A stretch of DNA of 64,000 nucleotides from JAWKHR01 sp041394725. Its GTDB lineage: Bacteria; Acidobacteriota; Vicinamibacteria; Vicinamibacterales; SCN-69-37. Both the position numbers and the translations under genes were made by a program. The notes under the pieces were generated by a model that had not been told where the DNA came from, did no database searches, and was given only the letters and a program-made list of their open reading frames with translations. How positions within the stretch are numbered: position 1 is the first letter of the stretch; every line of letters begins with the position of its first letter. This document shows positions 52,040 to 61,311 of this stretch, one piece after another. The stretch is from contig JAWKHR010000017.1 of the NCBI GenBank assembly GCA_041394725.1, positions 68,390-132,389 on the forward strand, given 5' to 3'.

Positions 52040-54256
52040 CTACCGGCGGGCGAACCGGACCTGCAGCTCGGCCCAGCCGGTCATCTCGAAGTAGTCCAGG
52101 CGGATACGGTGCCGGCCACCGGTCACGGGCACGCGGTCCACGACCGACTCGTGCACGTCCCAGCGGTCCAGGACCAGGCGGTCGTCCACCCAGACGCGGA
52201 CGCCGTCGTCCGAGATGACCTGGAGATCGTAGTCACCGGCGGGCAGGTCCACCCGGCCCTCGGCCCGGAGCGCCACGCGATCCCGCGGCAGGTCTGGCAG
52301 GAACACGCCACCCGAGATCCACCCGAGTCGCGGCAGCCGTTCGGTCTTCACCGGCGCGGTCTCGAGCCTGGCGGCGAACGCGGCGGGCGTCGTGACCGGA
52401 TCCGACGCCTCGTCGAACGTCCACGCGCGCACCGCCCAGTCGATCGCGGGCTCGAAGAGGGTGTAGCCGAAGGACACGGGTGTCCCGGCGGCGTACTCGA
52501 CGCCGCGAGACGTCACGACCGCACCGCCGGTGTACTCGAGCCTCACATCGACGTCGGTGTTGCTCCCGGTCGGCGTCACGGTCACGTCGCCCGGCACCAC
52601 CCCCGAATCGGCATCCAGACGGGCGCCGCGCACCGACGCCACCTTCCAGGCGCCCTCCGGCCCGAGCACGCGCAGCTTCAACGGCCGGTCCGTCGGCTTT
52701 CCCGCCGGCCAGAGCTTCGGCGACCGGTAGTCGTACGGCCCCCACTCGTCCACGAGGATGGTGGCCCGTCCACGTCGGGCGCCGTCGGGGAGCATCGCGT
52801 CACGGGCGCCGGGCATCGGCGCCACGGCGCTGAAGTCCGCCGCCTCCCGATCCCGGCGCGGTTCCCAGAGCAGGCGGCTGACGTCGACGCCCGCGCGGAG
52901 AGGCACCTTGACGTCGTCGAACCGGTTGTCGTCCACTTCGACGCCGCTGGTTCGCATCACGTCGAGCACCGTTTCGTGGCCGACGAAGCGGTTGTCGGCG
53001 ATCAGGTAATCCCGGCTCCGGGTGTCGCGCGCCTTCGCGTATCCCCAGCTCGGGTCCTGCGTGGCGTTGGCCCAGAGGCGGATCGCGGTCTTGTCCCCGT
53101 CGAACGTGTTCTCGATGATGCGGATGTCCTGGCCGTGCTCGATGGCGAGGCCCTCGTCATTGCGAACGAACCGGTTGCGCGCGAACGTGCTGTCGAAGCT
53201 GTACCCGCCCCACACGCCGTGCCAGCAGTCCTCGATGCGGTTGGCGATGAAGCGGTTGCGGCTGAACGTCGCCTCGATTCCGTTGGCGACGGCGTGGCTG
53301 ACGTCGTTGCCGTAGAACAGGTTGTCGTTCGCGCCGCCCTGTCCCGTGTCCATCGTGGACTGCCCCGCCCAGAGGAACACGCCGTCGCCGCCGTGGGTGA
53401 ACGAGTTGTAGGCGATGGTGTTCCGGCTCGACTGCTCGTAGAGCAGGATCGCCGTCGAATCCTGGCCGCGGTAGTAGAACCCGTGCGAGTAGCCGCGGAC
53501 GTCCCAGTCCACCTGGTTGTGCTGGATGACGCTGTCGCTCGTGCGGTACAGGCCGATGCCGACGCCGGAGTTCCAGGAGAACGTGTTATTCCAGACGCGG
53601 AGCCCCGACGACCGCGTGATCATCAGGCCGTTCTGGCCCTGGACGACCCGGACGTGGTCCACCTCGCAGCTCCGGCAGTCGCTCAGGTAGATCGCGGCGC
53701 CGTAGCGGAGCCACTCGTCCTGTTCGTTGTCGTGGTACGACATCCAGTCCACGAGGCTCTCGCGCTCGATGCCGCTCCAGAGGCGGGCCTTCCAGTTGTA
53801 GCTGAGGTCGGTGCCGGTCAGGTGCAGGCGCGGCGTCCGCCGCGCGATCAGGCCGACCTTGAATCCCCGTACCGCACCGCCGCGGATCGTGACGTCCGCC
53901 ACATCGTCGATCGCGATGCCGGTGCCGGTGTAGCCGTCGGGATCGGCCAGCGGATCGCCGCCCTCGATCACGACGTCCGTGAGATCGAGCGTCACGCCAG
54001 GCGCCGCGATCCGGATGGCCGGGCCATCCGCCGGCGCCGCCAGCCGGTAGCGGCCCGGAGCGAGGCGCGTGGACTGCGTGATGACCATGCCGGCGGTGGG
54101 CATGACCGTCTGCGCCTGCGCGGGGGGCTGAGCCTGGCGCGCGTCGAGGGCGGGAGGCCGTGAAGCCGACGTGATCCCGATCGCCGCGGCGATCAGCGGG
54201 GCGCTGGCGGACAGCAACCGTCGGCTTCCGGCACGGGCATGCGGGCATGCTAGCAC
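52040..54256 (-). CDS. secreted right-handed beta-helix protein with PA14 domain
   Basis: Exported protein of about 738 aa. The N-terminus carries an export signal (RRLLSASAPLIAAAIG). From about 60 to 470 there is a parallel beta-helix with PbH1 repeats (LRVWNNTFSWNSGVGIGL, NLFYGNDVSHAVANGIE, RIIENTFDGDKTAIRLW), as in NosD-like or carbohydrate-binding proteins. The C-terminal 100 residues form a PA14-like domain (LPAGDYDLQVISDDGVRVWV, RIRLDYFEMTGWAEL). The start is uncertain: I used the GTG at 54256; a TTG at 54217 with GGAAG upstream also gives a signal peptide. Starts further out would fall in the palindrome. Ligand unknown. Confidence 0.75.
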   Translation of the reverse strand: MLACPHARAGSRRLLSASAPLIAAAIGITSASRPPALDARQAQPPAQAQTVMPTAGMVITQSTRLAPGRYRLAAPADGPAIRIAAPGVTLDLTDVVIEGGDPLADPDGYTGTGIAIDDVADVTIRGGAVRGFKVGLIARRTPRLHLTGTDLSYNWKARLWSGIERESLVDWMSYHDNEQDEWLRYGAAIYLSDCRSCEVDHVRVVQGQNGLMITRSSGLRVWNNTFSWNSGVGIGLYRTSDSVIQHNQVDWDVRGYSHGFYYRGQDSTAILLYEQSSRNTIAYNSFTHGGDGVFLWAGQSTMDTGQGGANDNLFYGNDVSHAVANGIEATFSRNRFIANRIEDCWHGVWGGYSFDSTFARNRFVRNDEGLAIEHGQDIRIIENTFDGDKTAIRLWANATQDPSWGYAKARDTRSRDYLIADNRFVGHETVLDVMRTSGVEVDDNRFDDVKVPLRAGVDVSRLLWEPRRDREAADFSAVAPMPGARDAMLPDGARRGRATILVDEWGPYDYRSPKLWPAGKPTDRPLKLRVLGPEGAWKVASVRGARLDADSGVVPGDVTVTPTGSNTDVDVRLEYTGGAVVTSRGVEYAAGTPVSFGYTLFEPAIDWAVRAWTFDEASDPVTTPAAFAARLETAPVKTERLPRLGWISGGVFLPDLPRDRVALRAEGRVDLPAGDYDLQVISDDGVRVWVDDRLVLDRWDVHESVVDRVPVTGGRHRIRLDYFEMTGWAELQVRFARR

Positions 54257-54353
54257 CGGCGCCGGGCCTCCCCGCCCCTGGCGTTCCAATGGGCGGCGAC
54301 GGCTACCGGAGACCTCGGGCCACGTCTGGCGCTCGTCCTGTTGCATGAAGACG

Positions 54354-54614
54354 ATGAAGGAATTGAAGGACATGAAGCTGGCGGCGGGTCCGGCACCGCG
54401 ACCGCGACGGCACGTGGAAGACGACAGGAGCGGGATCGAGAGTCCGACGGTCGAACCTGGCTTGCGGACTCTCGATCCCGCTCCTGTCGTCTTCCACGCG
54501 GCCGGCCATTCCGGCCGGCCGGGCGAGCAAGCTCGCCTGCCGTCGCGGTCGCCTGCCCGGACGAACCCGTCAGCGCGCGAAGTGTCCGCCCGGACTTCCC
54601 TTCAATTCCTTCAT
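54354..54614. repeat. nested inverted repeat, three arm pairs
   Basis: Outer arms 54354-54369 and 54599-54614 (ATGAAGGAATTGAAGG) are perfect over 16 bp. Middle arms 54398-54412 and 54538-54552 (GCGACCGCGACGGCA) are perfect over 15 bp. Inner arms 54414-54446 and 54465-54497 are perfect over 33 bp with an 18-nt loop. The right half also has small hairpins around GGCCGGCC and GCGAGCAAGCTCGC. The 455-bp gap 54257-54711 holds this and a short tandem GTGACACCG run (about 54655-54680), and no gene. Confidence 0.92.
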
Positions 54615-54711
54615 GACTTCATCCCTTCATGTCAAAAGGACAAGCCCTGGGGACGACACCGTGACACCGTGACACCGCGACCCCTCACGCCCTCCATCCC
54701 CTTCACGCCCT

Positions 54712-56994
54712 TCACACCCCGAAGACCTCGGGCTCCCACTCCAGCCCGAGCGCGCTCGGCGGTGCCATGTAGCCCGCGAGCGCGGAGGCGGCGACGACGG
54801 ACGGGCTGGCGAGGTAGCCTTCGCCGCCGAGGCCCATGCGGTTCTGCCAGTTGCGGTTGAACGACGTAATCGCGCGTTGCCCCGCGGTGAGTGAGTCCTC
54901 GCCCTGCCCGAAGCACGGGCCGCACCACGACTGGCGGATCACCGCCCCGGCCTCCCGGAACACGTGTGCGATCGACTCGCCGCCCAGGCGCGGGTCCGGC
55001 GCCTCGATCTGGCGGCCCACGCCGCCCGACCCCGGGAACACCTTGAACTCGGTCACCGCCTTCGTCAGCCCCTGGCCGCGCGCGGCGCGGATCACCAGCG
55101 CGGCCTGCAGCAGGTCGTCGTAGCTGCCGTTCGTGCAGGACCCGATGAGCGCCTTGTCGAAGGTGATCTTCTCGCGGGCGACCTCGTCGGCCGGAAACGC
55201 GTTGCCCGGACTGAACGGCTTCGCGATCATCGGGCCGACGCTCCCGAGGTCGAACGTCTCGTCGATCGCGTACACCGCGTCCGCGCCGGGCGCGATCAGC
55301 GGGTAGGGCAGGTCCGCGAACCCCTTCTCGCGGTACCACGCCAGCGTCGTCTCGTCGGGCGCGAAGATGCCGTTCTGCGACTCGGCCTCCGCCATCATGT
55401 TGCAGATCGTGTTGCGCGAGACCATCGGCAGCGCGCGGTCGGGATCCACGAACTCCACCGACATGCCCTGCGACTGCTTCGCGCCCCACCGCCGCAACAG
55501 CTCGAGGACGATGTCCTTGCCGCCGACCCACGGGGTCAGCCGGCCGGTGAAGACGACGCGCCGCGCGCGCGCGAGCGTGAAGTAGATGTAGCCCGTCGAC
55601 CACCCGAACCCGAGCGTGGTCGAGCCCACCCCGATGCCGACCGCGCCGTAGGCGCCGTACGCGCGGCTGTGCGAGTCGGCGCCGGGGATGAAGTGCCCGG
55701 GATAGACCAGTCCCTGCTCCGGGAAGTAGAAGTGGAAGATGCCGTCGCCCGGCGTCGCGTAGTAGGGACGCTCCAGGCCGTGCATCGCCGCGAACGCCCG
55801 GCCGATCGACGTCTGCTTGTCGTCGGTCTCCTTGCCGGTGAACACGAAGTGATCGTTGGCGACCGCCGCCTGGCGCGGGTCGATCGTCCGGCCGCCCGTG
55901 ATCTGGTTGAACGTGTGGATCGCGAAGGGCGCCGTGCCGTCGGAGGCCGGGAGCAGGTCCGCGTAGACGCGCAGCGTCGCGCCCGGCTTCAGGTCCTCGC
56001 GGCGCAGCGACTTGTCCACCCGGTGGGCCCAGACGATCTGCTCGGTCGTCGTCATCGTGCGCGCCACGTCGGCGCCGGCGAACTCGACGACCGGCACGGT
56101 CGCCACCGAGGCCTTGAACTCGCGTCGCCCGACCGCGAAGATGCCGCCGCTCCGGCGGATCTCCTCCTCCTTGGGCGCGAGCGGCACCGGCGTGTAGCGC
56201 GTGCCCTGCGTCACGTTGGCCAGCGCCCGCGACACCGGGTCGAACGTGAACTCGTCGTCGTCGCGGGCGTCGGCCACGGCCTCGGGGCACTGCACCACGT
56301 GGAGGCCGAGGTTGAAGGCGTTGCGGCGGAAGATGTCGCCCATGTTCTCGCCGCAGACGATGACCATCTCGAGCCCGGCCTCCTCGGCGACGCCCTTCAG
56401 GCCGGCGGGGCTCATCTCGCGCGACGACCCGATGGCGAACCGGTCGCCGGCGATGACGAAGGTCTGGCCGGCGTGCACGCGCCGGCGGAAGTCCGGCATC
56501 AGGTAGCGGAACGACCCGGCCTTCCAGCGCTCGTCGAGCGTCTCCAGGCTCTCCGACACGCAGTCGGCGGCCGGGGTGATCTGGTCCGTGTCGATCGCGT
56601 CGAGCTTCTTCGTGCCCGGCGGCGCCTTGGGGTCCCAGAAGATCAGCGCGCGGCCGCGGATGAGCGCGGACGAGAGCGCCGACGCCTGGTCGCCGGACCG
56701 GGCGGGTTCGGGAATCTGGTCGAGGGTGAGGCCAGGTTTCAGACGGGCGGGCACGATTCGATGCATCGCGGACAAGTGTACAGGTACCGGCGGCGACGGC
56801 GCGCGCCCGGCGTACCCCGCGCACCGGCGCACCGGCAGCGCCGGGTAGCGCGGGAACCGGGGGTCGGTGCGGGAGAGGCCGCACCGCACGAAGCGGCTGC
56901 CGCGATCGGTCTCGATGACCTCGGCGTGCCGGCAGGTGGCGCAGAGCCCGGCGCCCGGATCCGGTTGCGGCGATGCGGGACGATCGTCCATCAT
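54712..56994 (-). CDS. aconitase-family hydro-lyase, swivel domain first, with Cys-rich N-terminal segment
   Basis: Predicted 4Fe-4S hydro-lyase of 760 aa. Residues about 17-63 form a small Cys-rich unit (GLCATCRHAEV, FVRCGL, VRRCAGY) typical of stand-alone acidobacterial small proteins. From Met77 the aconitase begins with a LeuD-like swivel (FAIGSSREMSPAG, MGDIFRRNAFNLG) and then the large domain, with Fe-S ligands in LIGSCTNGS and WCGPCFGQ. The order swivel-then-core is that of AcnB, without its HEAT-like part. Either the Cys unit is truly fused, or translation starts at the ATG at 56766. That ATG has TACACT 8 bp upstream and a plausible short leader. The longer start would leave only 6 bp to the divergent apaG. 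The substrate (citrate, homoaconitate or another) is unresolved. Confidence 0.78.
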   Translation of the reverse strand: MMDDRPASPQPDPGAGLCATCRHAEVIETDRGSRFVRCGLSRTDPRFPRYPALPVRRCAGYAGRAPSPPVPVHLSAMHRIVPARLKPGLTLDQIPEPARSGDQASALSSALIRGRALIFWDPKAPPGTKKLDAIDTDQITPAADCVSESLETLDERWKAGSFRYLMPDFRRRVHAGQTFVIAGDRFAIGSSREMSPAGLKGVAEEAGLEMVIVCGENMGDIFRRNAFNLGLHVVQCPEAVADARDDDEFTFDPVSRALANVTQGTRYTPVPLAPKEEEIRRSGGIFAVGRREFKASVATVPVVEFAGADVARTMTTTEQIVWAHRVDKSLRREDLKPGATLRVYADLLPASDGTAPFAIHTFNQITGGRTIDPRQAAVANDHFVFTGKETDDKQTSIGRAFAAMHGLERPYYATPGDGIFHFYFPEQGLVYPGHFIPGADSHSRAYGAYGAVGIGVGSTTLGFGWSTGYIYFTLARARRVVFTGRLTPWVGGKDIVLELLRRWGAKQSQGMSVEFVDPDRALPMVSRNTICNMMAEAESQNGIFAPDETTLAWYREKGFADLPYPLIAPGADAVYAIDETFDLGSVGPMIAKPFSPGNAFPADEVAREKITFDKALIGSCTNGSYDDLLQAALVIRAARGQGLTKAVTEFKVFPGSGGVGRQIEAPDPRLGGESIAHVFREAGAVIRQSWCGPCFGQGEDSLTAGQRAITSFNRNWQNRMGLGGEGYLASPSVVAASALAGYMAPPSALGLEWEPEVFGV
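56775..56780 (-). promoter_or_regulatory. -10-like hexamer TACACT inside the long aconitase frame
   Basis: On the minus strand TACACT ends 8 bp before the ATG at 56766, with no Shine-Dalgarno. This supports an independent internal start for the aconitase proper. It is a suggestion only. Confidence 0.3.
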
Positions 56995-57000
56995 GAGCGC

Positions 57001-57390
57001 ATGTTCACGTCGGAAGCGACGACCCGCGGCGTCCGCGTCTCGGTCGTCTCGGAATACTCGGCGGAACGATCACGCCCGCTCCAGCAGCACTGGTTCTTCG
57101 TGTACACCATCACGATCGAGAACCGCTCGCACGACACCGTGCAGCTCATGTCCCGGCACTGGGTGATCCGGGACGGCACCGGGCACGTGGAAGAGGTCCG
57201 CGGCCCGGGCGTCGTCGGCCAGCAGCCGGTGCTCGCGCCCGGCGAGACCTTCACGTACTCGTCGGGCTGCCCCCTCACGACGCCGTTCGGCACGATGGAG
57301 GGGACCTACCAGATGGTCACCACCACGGGCGATGCGTTCGACGCGACCATCGCGCCGTTCACGCTCAGCGAACCGTACACCGTCCACTGA
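57001..57390 (+). CDS. apaG: ApaG protein
   Basis: Fibronectin-type-III-like protein of 129 aa. Conserved blocks are FFVYTITIENRSHDTVQLMS, RHWVIRDGTGHVEEVRGPGV and the FTYSSGCPLTTPFGTMEGTY loop with pyrophosphate-binding-type Gly residues. ApaG proteins are associated with diadenosine tetraphosphate and Mg/Co sensitivity phenotypes, and the biochemical role is not settled. The ATG at 57001 is 6 bp from the divergent longest start of the aconitase frame. Confidence 0.92.
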   Translation: MFTSEATTRGVRVSVVSEYSAERSRPLQQHWFFVYTITIENRSHDTVQLMSRHWVIRDGTGHVEEVRGPGVVGQQPVLAPGETFTYSSGCPLTTPFGTMEGTYQMVTTTGDAFDATIAPFTLSEPYTVH

Positions 57391-57430
57391 CCCGGCGGGG
57401 AGCCGACCCGGCACCTCGCCCCGCCACTGG

Positions 57431-58009
57431 TCAGTCCCACCGGCAGTCCCGGGCCAGCGCCGCCTCGAGCTGCTGGAGGTAGTCGCGCCGCGGAATCTCG
57501 ATCGCCCCGAACGTCGCGAGGTGCGGCGTGACCCACTGGATGTCGAGGAGCCGGAACCCGCGGCGGCGCAGCCGATCGACGAGCGCGGCGAGCGCGACCT
57601 TCGACGCGTCGGTCACGGTGTGGAACATCGACTCGCCGAAGAACGCGCCGCCCAGGTGGACCCCGTAGAGCCCGCCGGCGAGCGCGCCCTCGCGCCAGAC
57701 CTCGACGGAATGCGCGAGGCCGAGGCGATGGAGCGCGGCGTAGCTCTCGACGATCTCGTGGTTGATCCAGGTGCCTTCCTCGTCCGGCCGGTCGGCGCAG
57801 GCCCGCATGACGCCGACGAAGTCGCGGTCGGTCGTCACCGTGAACGCCCCCTGGCGGATGACGCGGGCGAGCCGGCGCGAGACGTGGAAGGCGTCGAGCG
57901 GGAGGATGCCGCGCGGGTCGGGCGAGAACCAGCCAATCTCCCCGTCCTCGACCGCCATCGGGAAGAGGCCCTCGCGATACGCGCGCACGAGCAGGGCCGG
58001 GTCGAGCAT
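57431..58009 (-). CDS. aat: leucyl/phenylalanyl-tRNA--protein transferase
   Basis: Transfers Leu or Phe from aminoacyl-tRNA to N-terminal Arg or Lys, marking proteins for ClpAP degradation through the N-degron pathway. The protein is 192 aa, slightly short for the family. Hallmarks are the start YREGLFPMAVEDGEIGWFSP, then RGILPLD, the loop GTWINHEIVESYAALHRLG, the GNAT-like core SVEVWREGALAGGLYGVHLG and FFGESMFH. I chose the ATG at 58009; the longer frame adds 29 unsupported residues. clpS is not in the window. Confidence 0.93.
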   Translation of the reverse strand: MLDPALLVRAYREGLFPMAVEDGEIGWFSPDPRGILPLDAFHVSRRLARVIRQGAFTVTTDRDFVGVMRACADRPDEEGTWINHEIVESYAALHRLGLAHSVEVWREGALAGGLYGVHLGGAFFGESMFHTVTDASKVALAALVDRLRRRGFRLLDIQWVTPHLATFGAIEIPRRDYLQQLEAALARDCRWD

Positions 58010-58116
58010 GCCAGCAGGATGGCACAGTTCGGAATCCCGCTTCGGCGATTCGGTGCCCCGGCTATCGGGGCGCGAGGCCCCTGTAGTACTCTTCACCCGG
58101 CGCGTCCGGCGCCCGT

Positions 58117-59781
58117 ATGCCCCGTCTCCCCGATGCCTGGCTGCCTGCCTCCGTGCAGGCGCTCCGCCACTACGACCGCACGCTCTTCCGCGAGGACCTG
58201 ATCGCCGGCGTCACCGTGGGTCTGGTGGCCCTGCCGCTCGCGATGGCGTTCGCGATCGCGTCGGGCCTCACGCCGCAGGCGGGCATCTACTGCGCGGTCG
58301 TGACCGGGTTCCTGATCTCGGCCCTCGGCGGGTCGATGGTGCAGATCGGCGGCCCGACGGGCGCCTTCGTGGTGGTCGTGTCCGACATCATCGCGCGCCA
58401 CGGCGTGTCGGGCCTGTTCATGTGCACGATGATGGCGGGCGTGCTGCTCATCGTGCTCGGCCTCACGGGCACGGGCAGCGCGGTGAAGTTCATCCCGCGG
58501 CCGGTCATCATCGGCTTCACCAACGGCATCGCGATCCTGATCGCCAGCACCCAGATTCGCGACTTCCTCGGCCTCCAGGTGGCCGAGAACACCGGCGAGT
58601 TCGTGCCGCGCATGCGGGCGATCGCGGCGCACTGGGACACGTTCTCGACGCCCGCGGCCGGGCTCGCCGCGGCGACGGTCCTCGTGATCCTGGTGACCAA
58701 CCGGCTGCAGCAGCGGGTGCCGGGCACCGTGGTCGCGCTGGTCGGCGGCACCGGCGTGGCGATGGCCGCGGGCCTGCCCGTGGACACGGTCGCGTCGCGG
58801 TTCGGCGGCGTGCCCTCCGGCCTGCCGCCGCTGCACGTCCCGGCGTTCGAGCCGGCCCTGATGCTGACCCTGCTGGCGCCGGCCGTGACCGTCGCGATGC
58901 TCGGCGCCATCGAGTCGCTGCTCTCCGCGGTGGTCGGCGACCGGATGACCGGCGGGCGGCACAACCCGAACGTCGAGCTCGTCGCGCAGGGCGTGGCCAA
59001 CGTCGTCTCACCGCTGTTCGGGGGACTGCCGGCGACCGGCGCCATCGCCCGGACGGCGACCAACATCCGGTCCGGGGGCCGCACGCCGGTCTCCGGGATG
59101 GTGCACGCGCTGACGCTCGCCGTGGTCCTGCTGGCCGGCGCGAACCTGGCCGGACGCGTGCCGATGCCGGTGCTCGCCGGCATCCTCATGATCGTCGCGT
59201 GGCGGATGGGCGAGTGGCACGAGGTGCCGGCGCTCCTCCGGCAGACCCGCACCGACGCGGCCGTCTGGCTCGCGACCTTCCTGCTGACGGTCTTCGCCGA
59301 CCTCACGGTGGCCGTCGAGGTGGGCATGGTGATGGCCGCCCTCCTCTACATCCGCCGGGTGTCGGCGACGACGACCGTGTCGCGCGTCACGGCCGAGTAC
59401 GTGCAGAGCGGCCAGGCCCACGTCCTGCAGGACAAGACGATTCCGGACGACGTGACGATCTTCCGGATCCACGGGCCGTTCCTCTTCGGCGCGACCGACA
59501 AGGTGCACGATGCGCTCACCGACCTCGACACCCTGCCGCCGTTCGTCATCGTCCGGTTGCGCAACATGACGGCGATCGACGCGACCGGTCTGCAGGCGCT
59601 CGAGGACGCCGCCGACCGGGTGCGCGCGTCGGGCCGGCACATCCTCTTCTGCGGCGCGCAGAGCCAGCCCCGCGCGGTGATGGAACAGGCCGGCTTCGTG
59701 GACCACGTGGGCCGCGAGAACGTCTGCCCGCACATCGATGCGGCGCTCGAGCGGGTCGCGCGGATCAGAAACTCGCTATGA
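58117..59781 (+). CDS. SulP-family inorganic anion transporter with STAS domain
   Basis: Integral membrane protein of 554 aa, predicted sulfate/bicarbonate (or dicarboxylate) transporter of the SLC26 family. The N-terminal core (about 1-420) has the YDRTLFREDLIAGVTVGLVA start, GLTPQAGIYCAVVTGFLISA and the substrate-site helices PTGAFVVVVSDII. The cytoplasmic STAS domain (about 445-550) reads FRIHGPFLFGATDKVHDA and the MTAIDATGLQALEDAA strand-helix. The start is at 58117, after a 107-bp gap from the divergent aat. Ions cannot be assigned from sequence. It overlaps the -10 of the ferredoxin gene at its end. Confidence 0.92.
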   Translation: MPRLPDAWLPASVQALRHYDRTLFREDLIAGVTVGLVALPLAMAFAIASGLTPQAGIYCAVVTGFLISALGGSMVQIGGPTGAFVVVVSDIIARHGVSGLFMCTMMAGVLLIVLGLTGTGSAVKFIPRPVIIGFTNGIAILIASTQIRDFLGLQVAENTGEFVPRMRAIAAHWDTFSTPAAGLAAATVLVILVTNRLQQRVPGTVVALVGGTGVAMAAGLPVDTVASRFGGVPSGLPPLHVPAFEPALMLTLLAPAVTVAMLGAIESLLSAVVGDRMTGGRHNPNVELVAQGVANVVSPLFGGLPATGAIARTATNIRSGGRTPVSGMVHALTLAVVLLAGANLAGRVPMPVLAGILMIVAWRMGEWHEVPALLRQTRTDAAVWLATFLLTVFADLTVAVEVGMVMAALLYIRRVSATTTVSRVTAEYVQSGQAHVLQDKTIPDDVTIFRIHGPFLFGATDKVHDALTDLDTLPPFVIVRLRNMTAIDATGLQALEDAADRVRASGRHILFCGAQSQPRAVMEQAGFVDHVGRENVCPHIDAALERVARIRNSL

Positions 59782-59782
59782 T
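59777..59782 (+). promoter_or_regulatory. -10 hexamer TATGAT, candidate leaderless promoter of the ferredoxin
   Basis: TATGAT covers the SulP stop codon (TGA at 59779-59781) and ends 6 bp before the ferredoxin ATG at 59789, with no Shine-Dalgarno. The overlap with a stop codon leaves chance as an alternative. Confidence 0.4.
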
Positions 59783-59788
59783 CGTCGG

Positions 59789-60124
<336 letters not shown>

Positions 60125-60127
60125 GGA

Positions 60128-60172
60128 GGGTCCTGAGGGTCCCAGGGTCCGAAGGGTCCCAGGGTCCGGAGG
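60128..60172. repeat. 17-bp tandem repeat holding copy B of the 19-bp dispersed repeat
   Basis: AGGGTCCCAGGGTCCGA is repeated twice in tandem with slight change (60137-60170). It includes the exact inverse of the 7334-7352 repeat at 60129-60147. It occupies the whole 51-bp gap between the convergent ferredoxin and sigma-factor genes. Confidence 0.85.
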
Positions 60173-60175
60173 ATC

Positions 60176-61309
60176 CTAGAGCAGCAGGCCGGCCACCAGC
60201 CCCGCCGTGCCCAGGATCAACCCGAAGGTCCAGCCGATCCGGGCCGCGCGACGTTCGCGGGCGCGGGCCTGGCGGGCGCGCTCGGGGTCCTCGACCCGTT
60301 CCAGCGCGTGACGCTCACGGACGATGGCGGGCAGCCAGGCGGCGTGCAGGATCGCCAGTCCCGCGATGAAAACCGCGAAGGTCACGACCGGCGACCACCG
60401 GGACCCGGTGAGGATCCAGCCCGCCGGGAACGCCACCGCCGTCGCGAAGACGAGCACCAGGCTGACCATCTCGAACCGGCGCAGCGCGACGAGTTCCGTC
60501 GCGGACCGCGCCTGGCGCTTCAGCTGGCGCGTCCCGAAGAGCACCCCGGCCGCGCCGCCGGCGAACGGCACGAGCACCGCGGCCGCGATCGCGCCGATCG
60601 CGCCGATCATCGACGACTTCGCGCTCGCGACCAGCGACGAGGTGGTGGCCGCCGACGCCGCGGCCGGCGCGCCGACCGACAGGGCGGTCATCACCGCGCC
60701 CGTGAAGACGGCGCCCGGGGCCGTGACCCGCGCGGCCGTGCCGAAGCGCTCGAGGAGCGTGTCGCGCAGGGCCGCCCGTGCCCGCGACAGCCGCTTGCGC
60801 ACCGCCGCCTCGCCGAGGCCGAGCAGCTCCGCGACCTGCGCGGTGGACTGCCCCTCGCGGTAGTACAAGGTCACCACCTCGCGCGTCTCGTCCGGCAGCT
60901 CGTCGAGCACCGCGGCCAGCACGCGCTGGTCCTCCCGCGCCGCGAGCGCCTCGTCGGCCGAGGGCCGCGCATCGACGGCGGCCAGCAGCAGGTCCTCGGT
61001 GTCGGCCGGCGTCACGCGGCGACGCCGGCGCCGTTCGGTCCGCAGCACGTGATACGCGCGATGCCGCGCGAGCTGGCGCAGCCACGGCAGGAAGCTGCGC
61101 GGGTCGCGCAGCTGCCGCAGGTCGCGCCACGCCGCCAGGAAGACGTCCTGCGCGACGTCCCGGCTGAGGTCGGCGTCGCGGACGATGGCCAGGACGATCG
61201 ACGACACGACCACACGGGTGGCGTCCACCAGCCGCGCGAACGCATCGCGGTCGCCGCGCGCGGCGGCCGGGAGGTCACGCTCGATGAGCAGGGCGAGCGG
61301 CACGTCCAT
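60176..61309 (-). CDS. ECF-type sigma factor with a C-terminal membrane domain
   Basis: Sigma factor of 377 aa, about twice the usual ECF length. Residues about 1-170 contain region 2 (ARLVDATRVVVSSIVLAIVRD, DVAQDVFLAAWRDLRQL) and region 4 (LPDETREVVTLYYREGQST, VAELLGLGEAAVRKRLSRA). The C-terminal half has hydrophobic segments (SSMIGAIGAIAAAVLVPFAG, MVSLVLVFATAVAFPAGWIL, VVTFAVFIAGLAILHAAWL and a final WTFGLILGTAGLVAGLLL). It may be a membrane-tethered sigma factor whose own tail acts as sensor or anti-sigma domain; no separate anti-sigma gene is seen. The ATG is 2 bp after the stop of the alpha/beta hydrolase, so the two are coupled. Confidence 0.85.
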   Translation of the reverse strand: MDVPLALLIERDLPAAARGDRDAFARLVDATRVVVSSIVLAIVRDADLSRDVAQDVFLAAWRDLRQLRDPRSFLPWLRQLARHRAYHVLRTERRRRRRVTPADTEDLLLAAVDARPSADEALAAREDQRVLAAVLDELPDETREVVTLYYREGQSTAQVAELLGLGEAAVRKRLSRARAALRDTLLERFGTAARVTAPGAVFTGAVMTALSVGAPAAASAATTSSLVASAKSSMIGAIGAIAAAVLVPFAGGAAGVLFGTRQLKRQARSATELVALRRFEMVSLVLVFATAVAFPAGWILTGSRWSPVVTFAVFIAGLAILHAAWLPAIVRERHALERVEDPERARQARARERRAARIGWTFGLILGTAGLVAGLLL

Positions 61310-61311
61310 CG

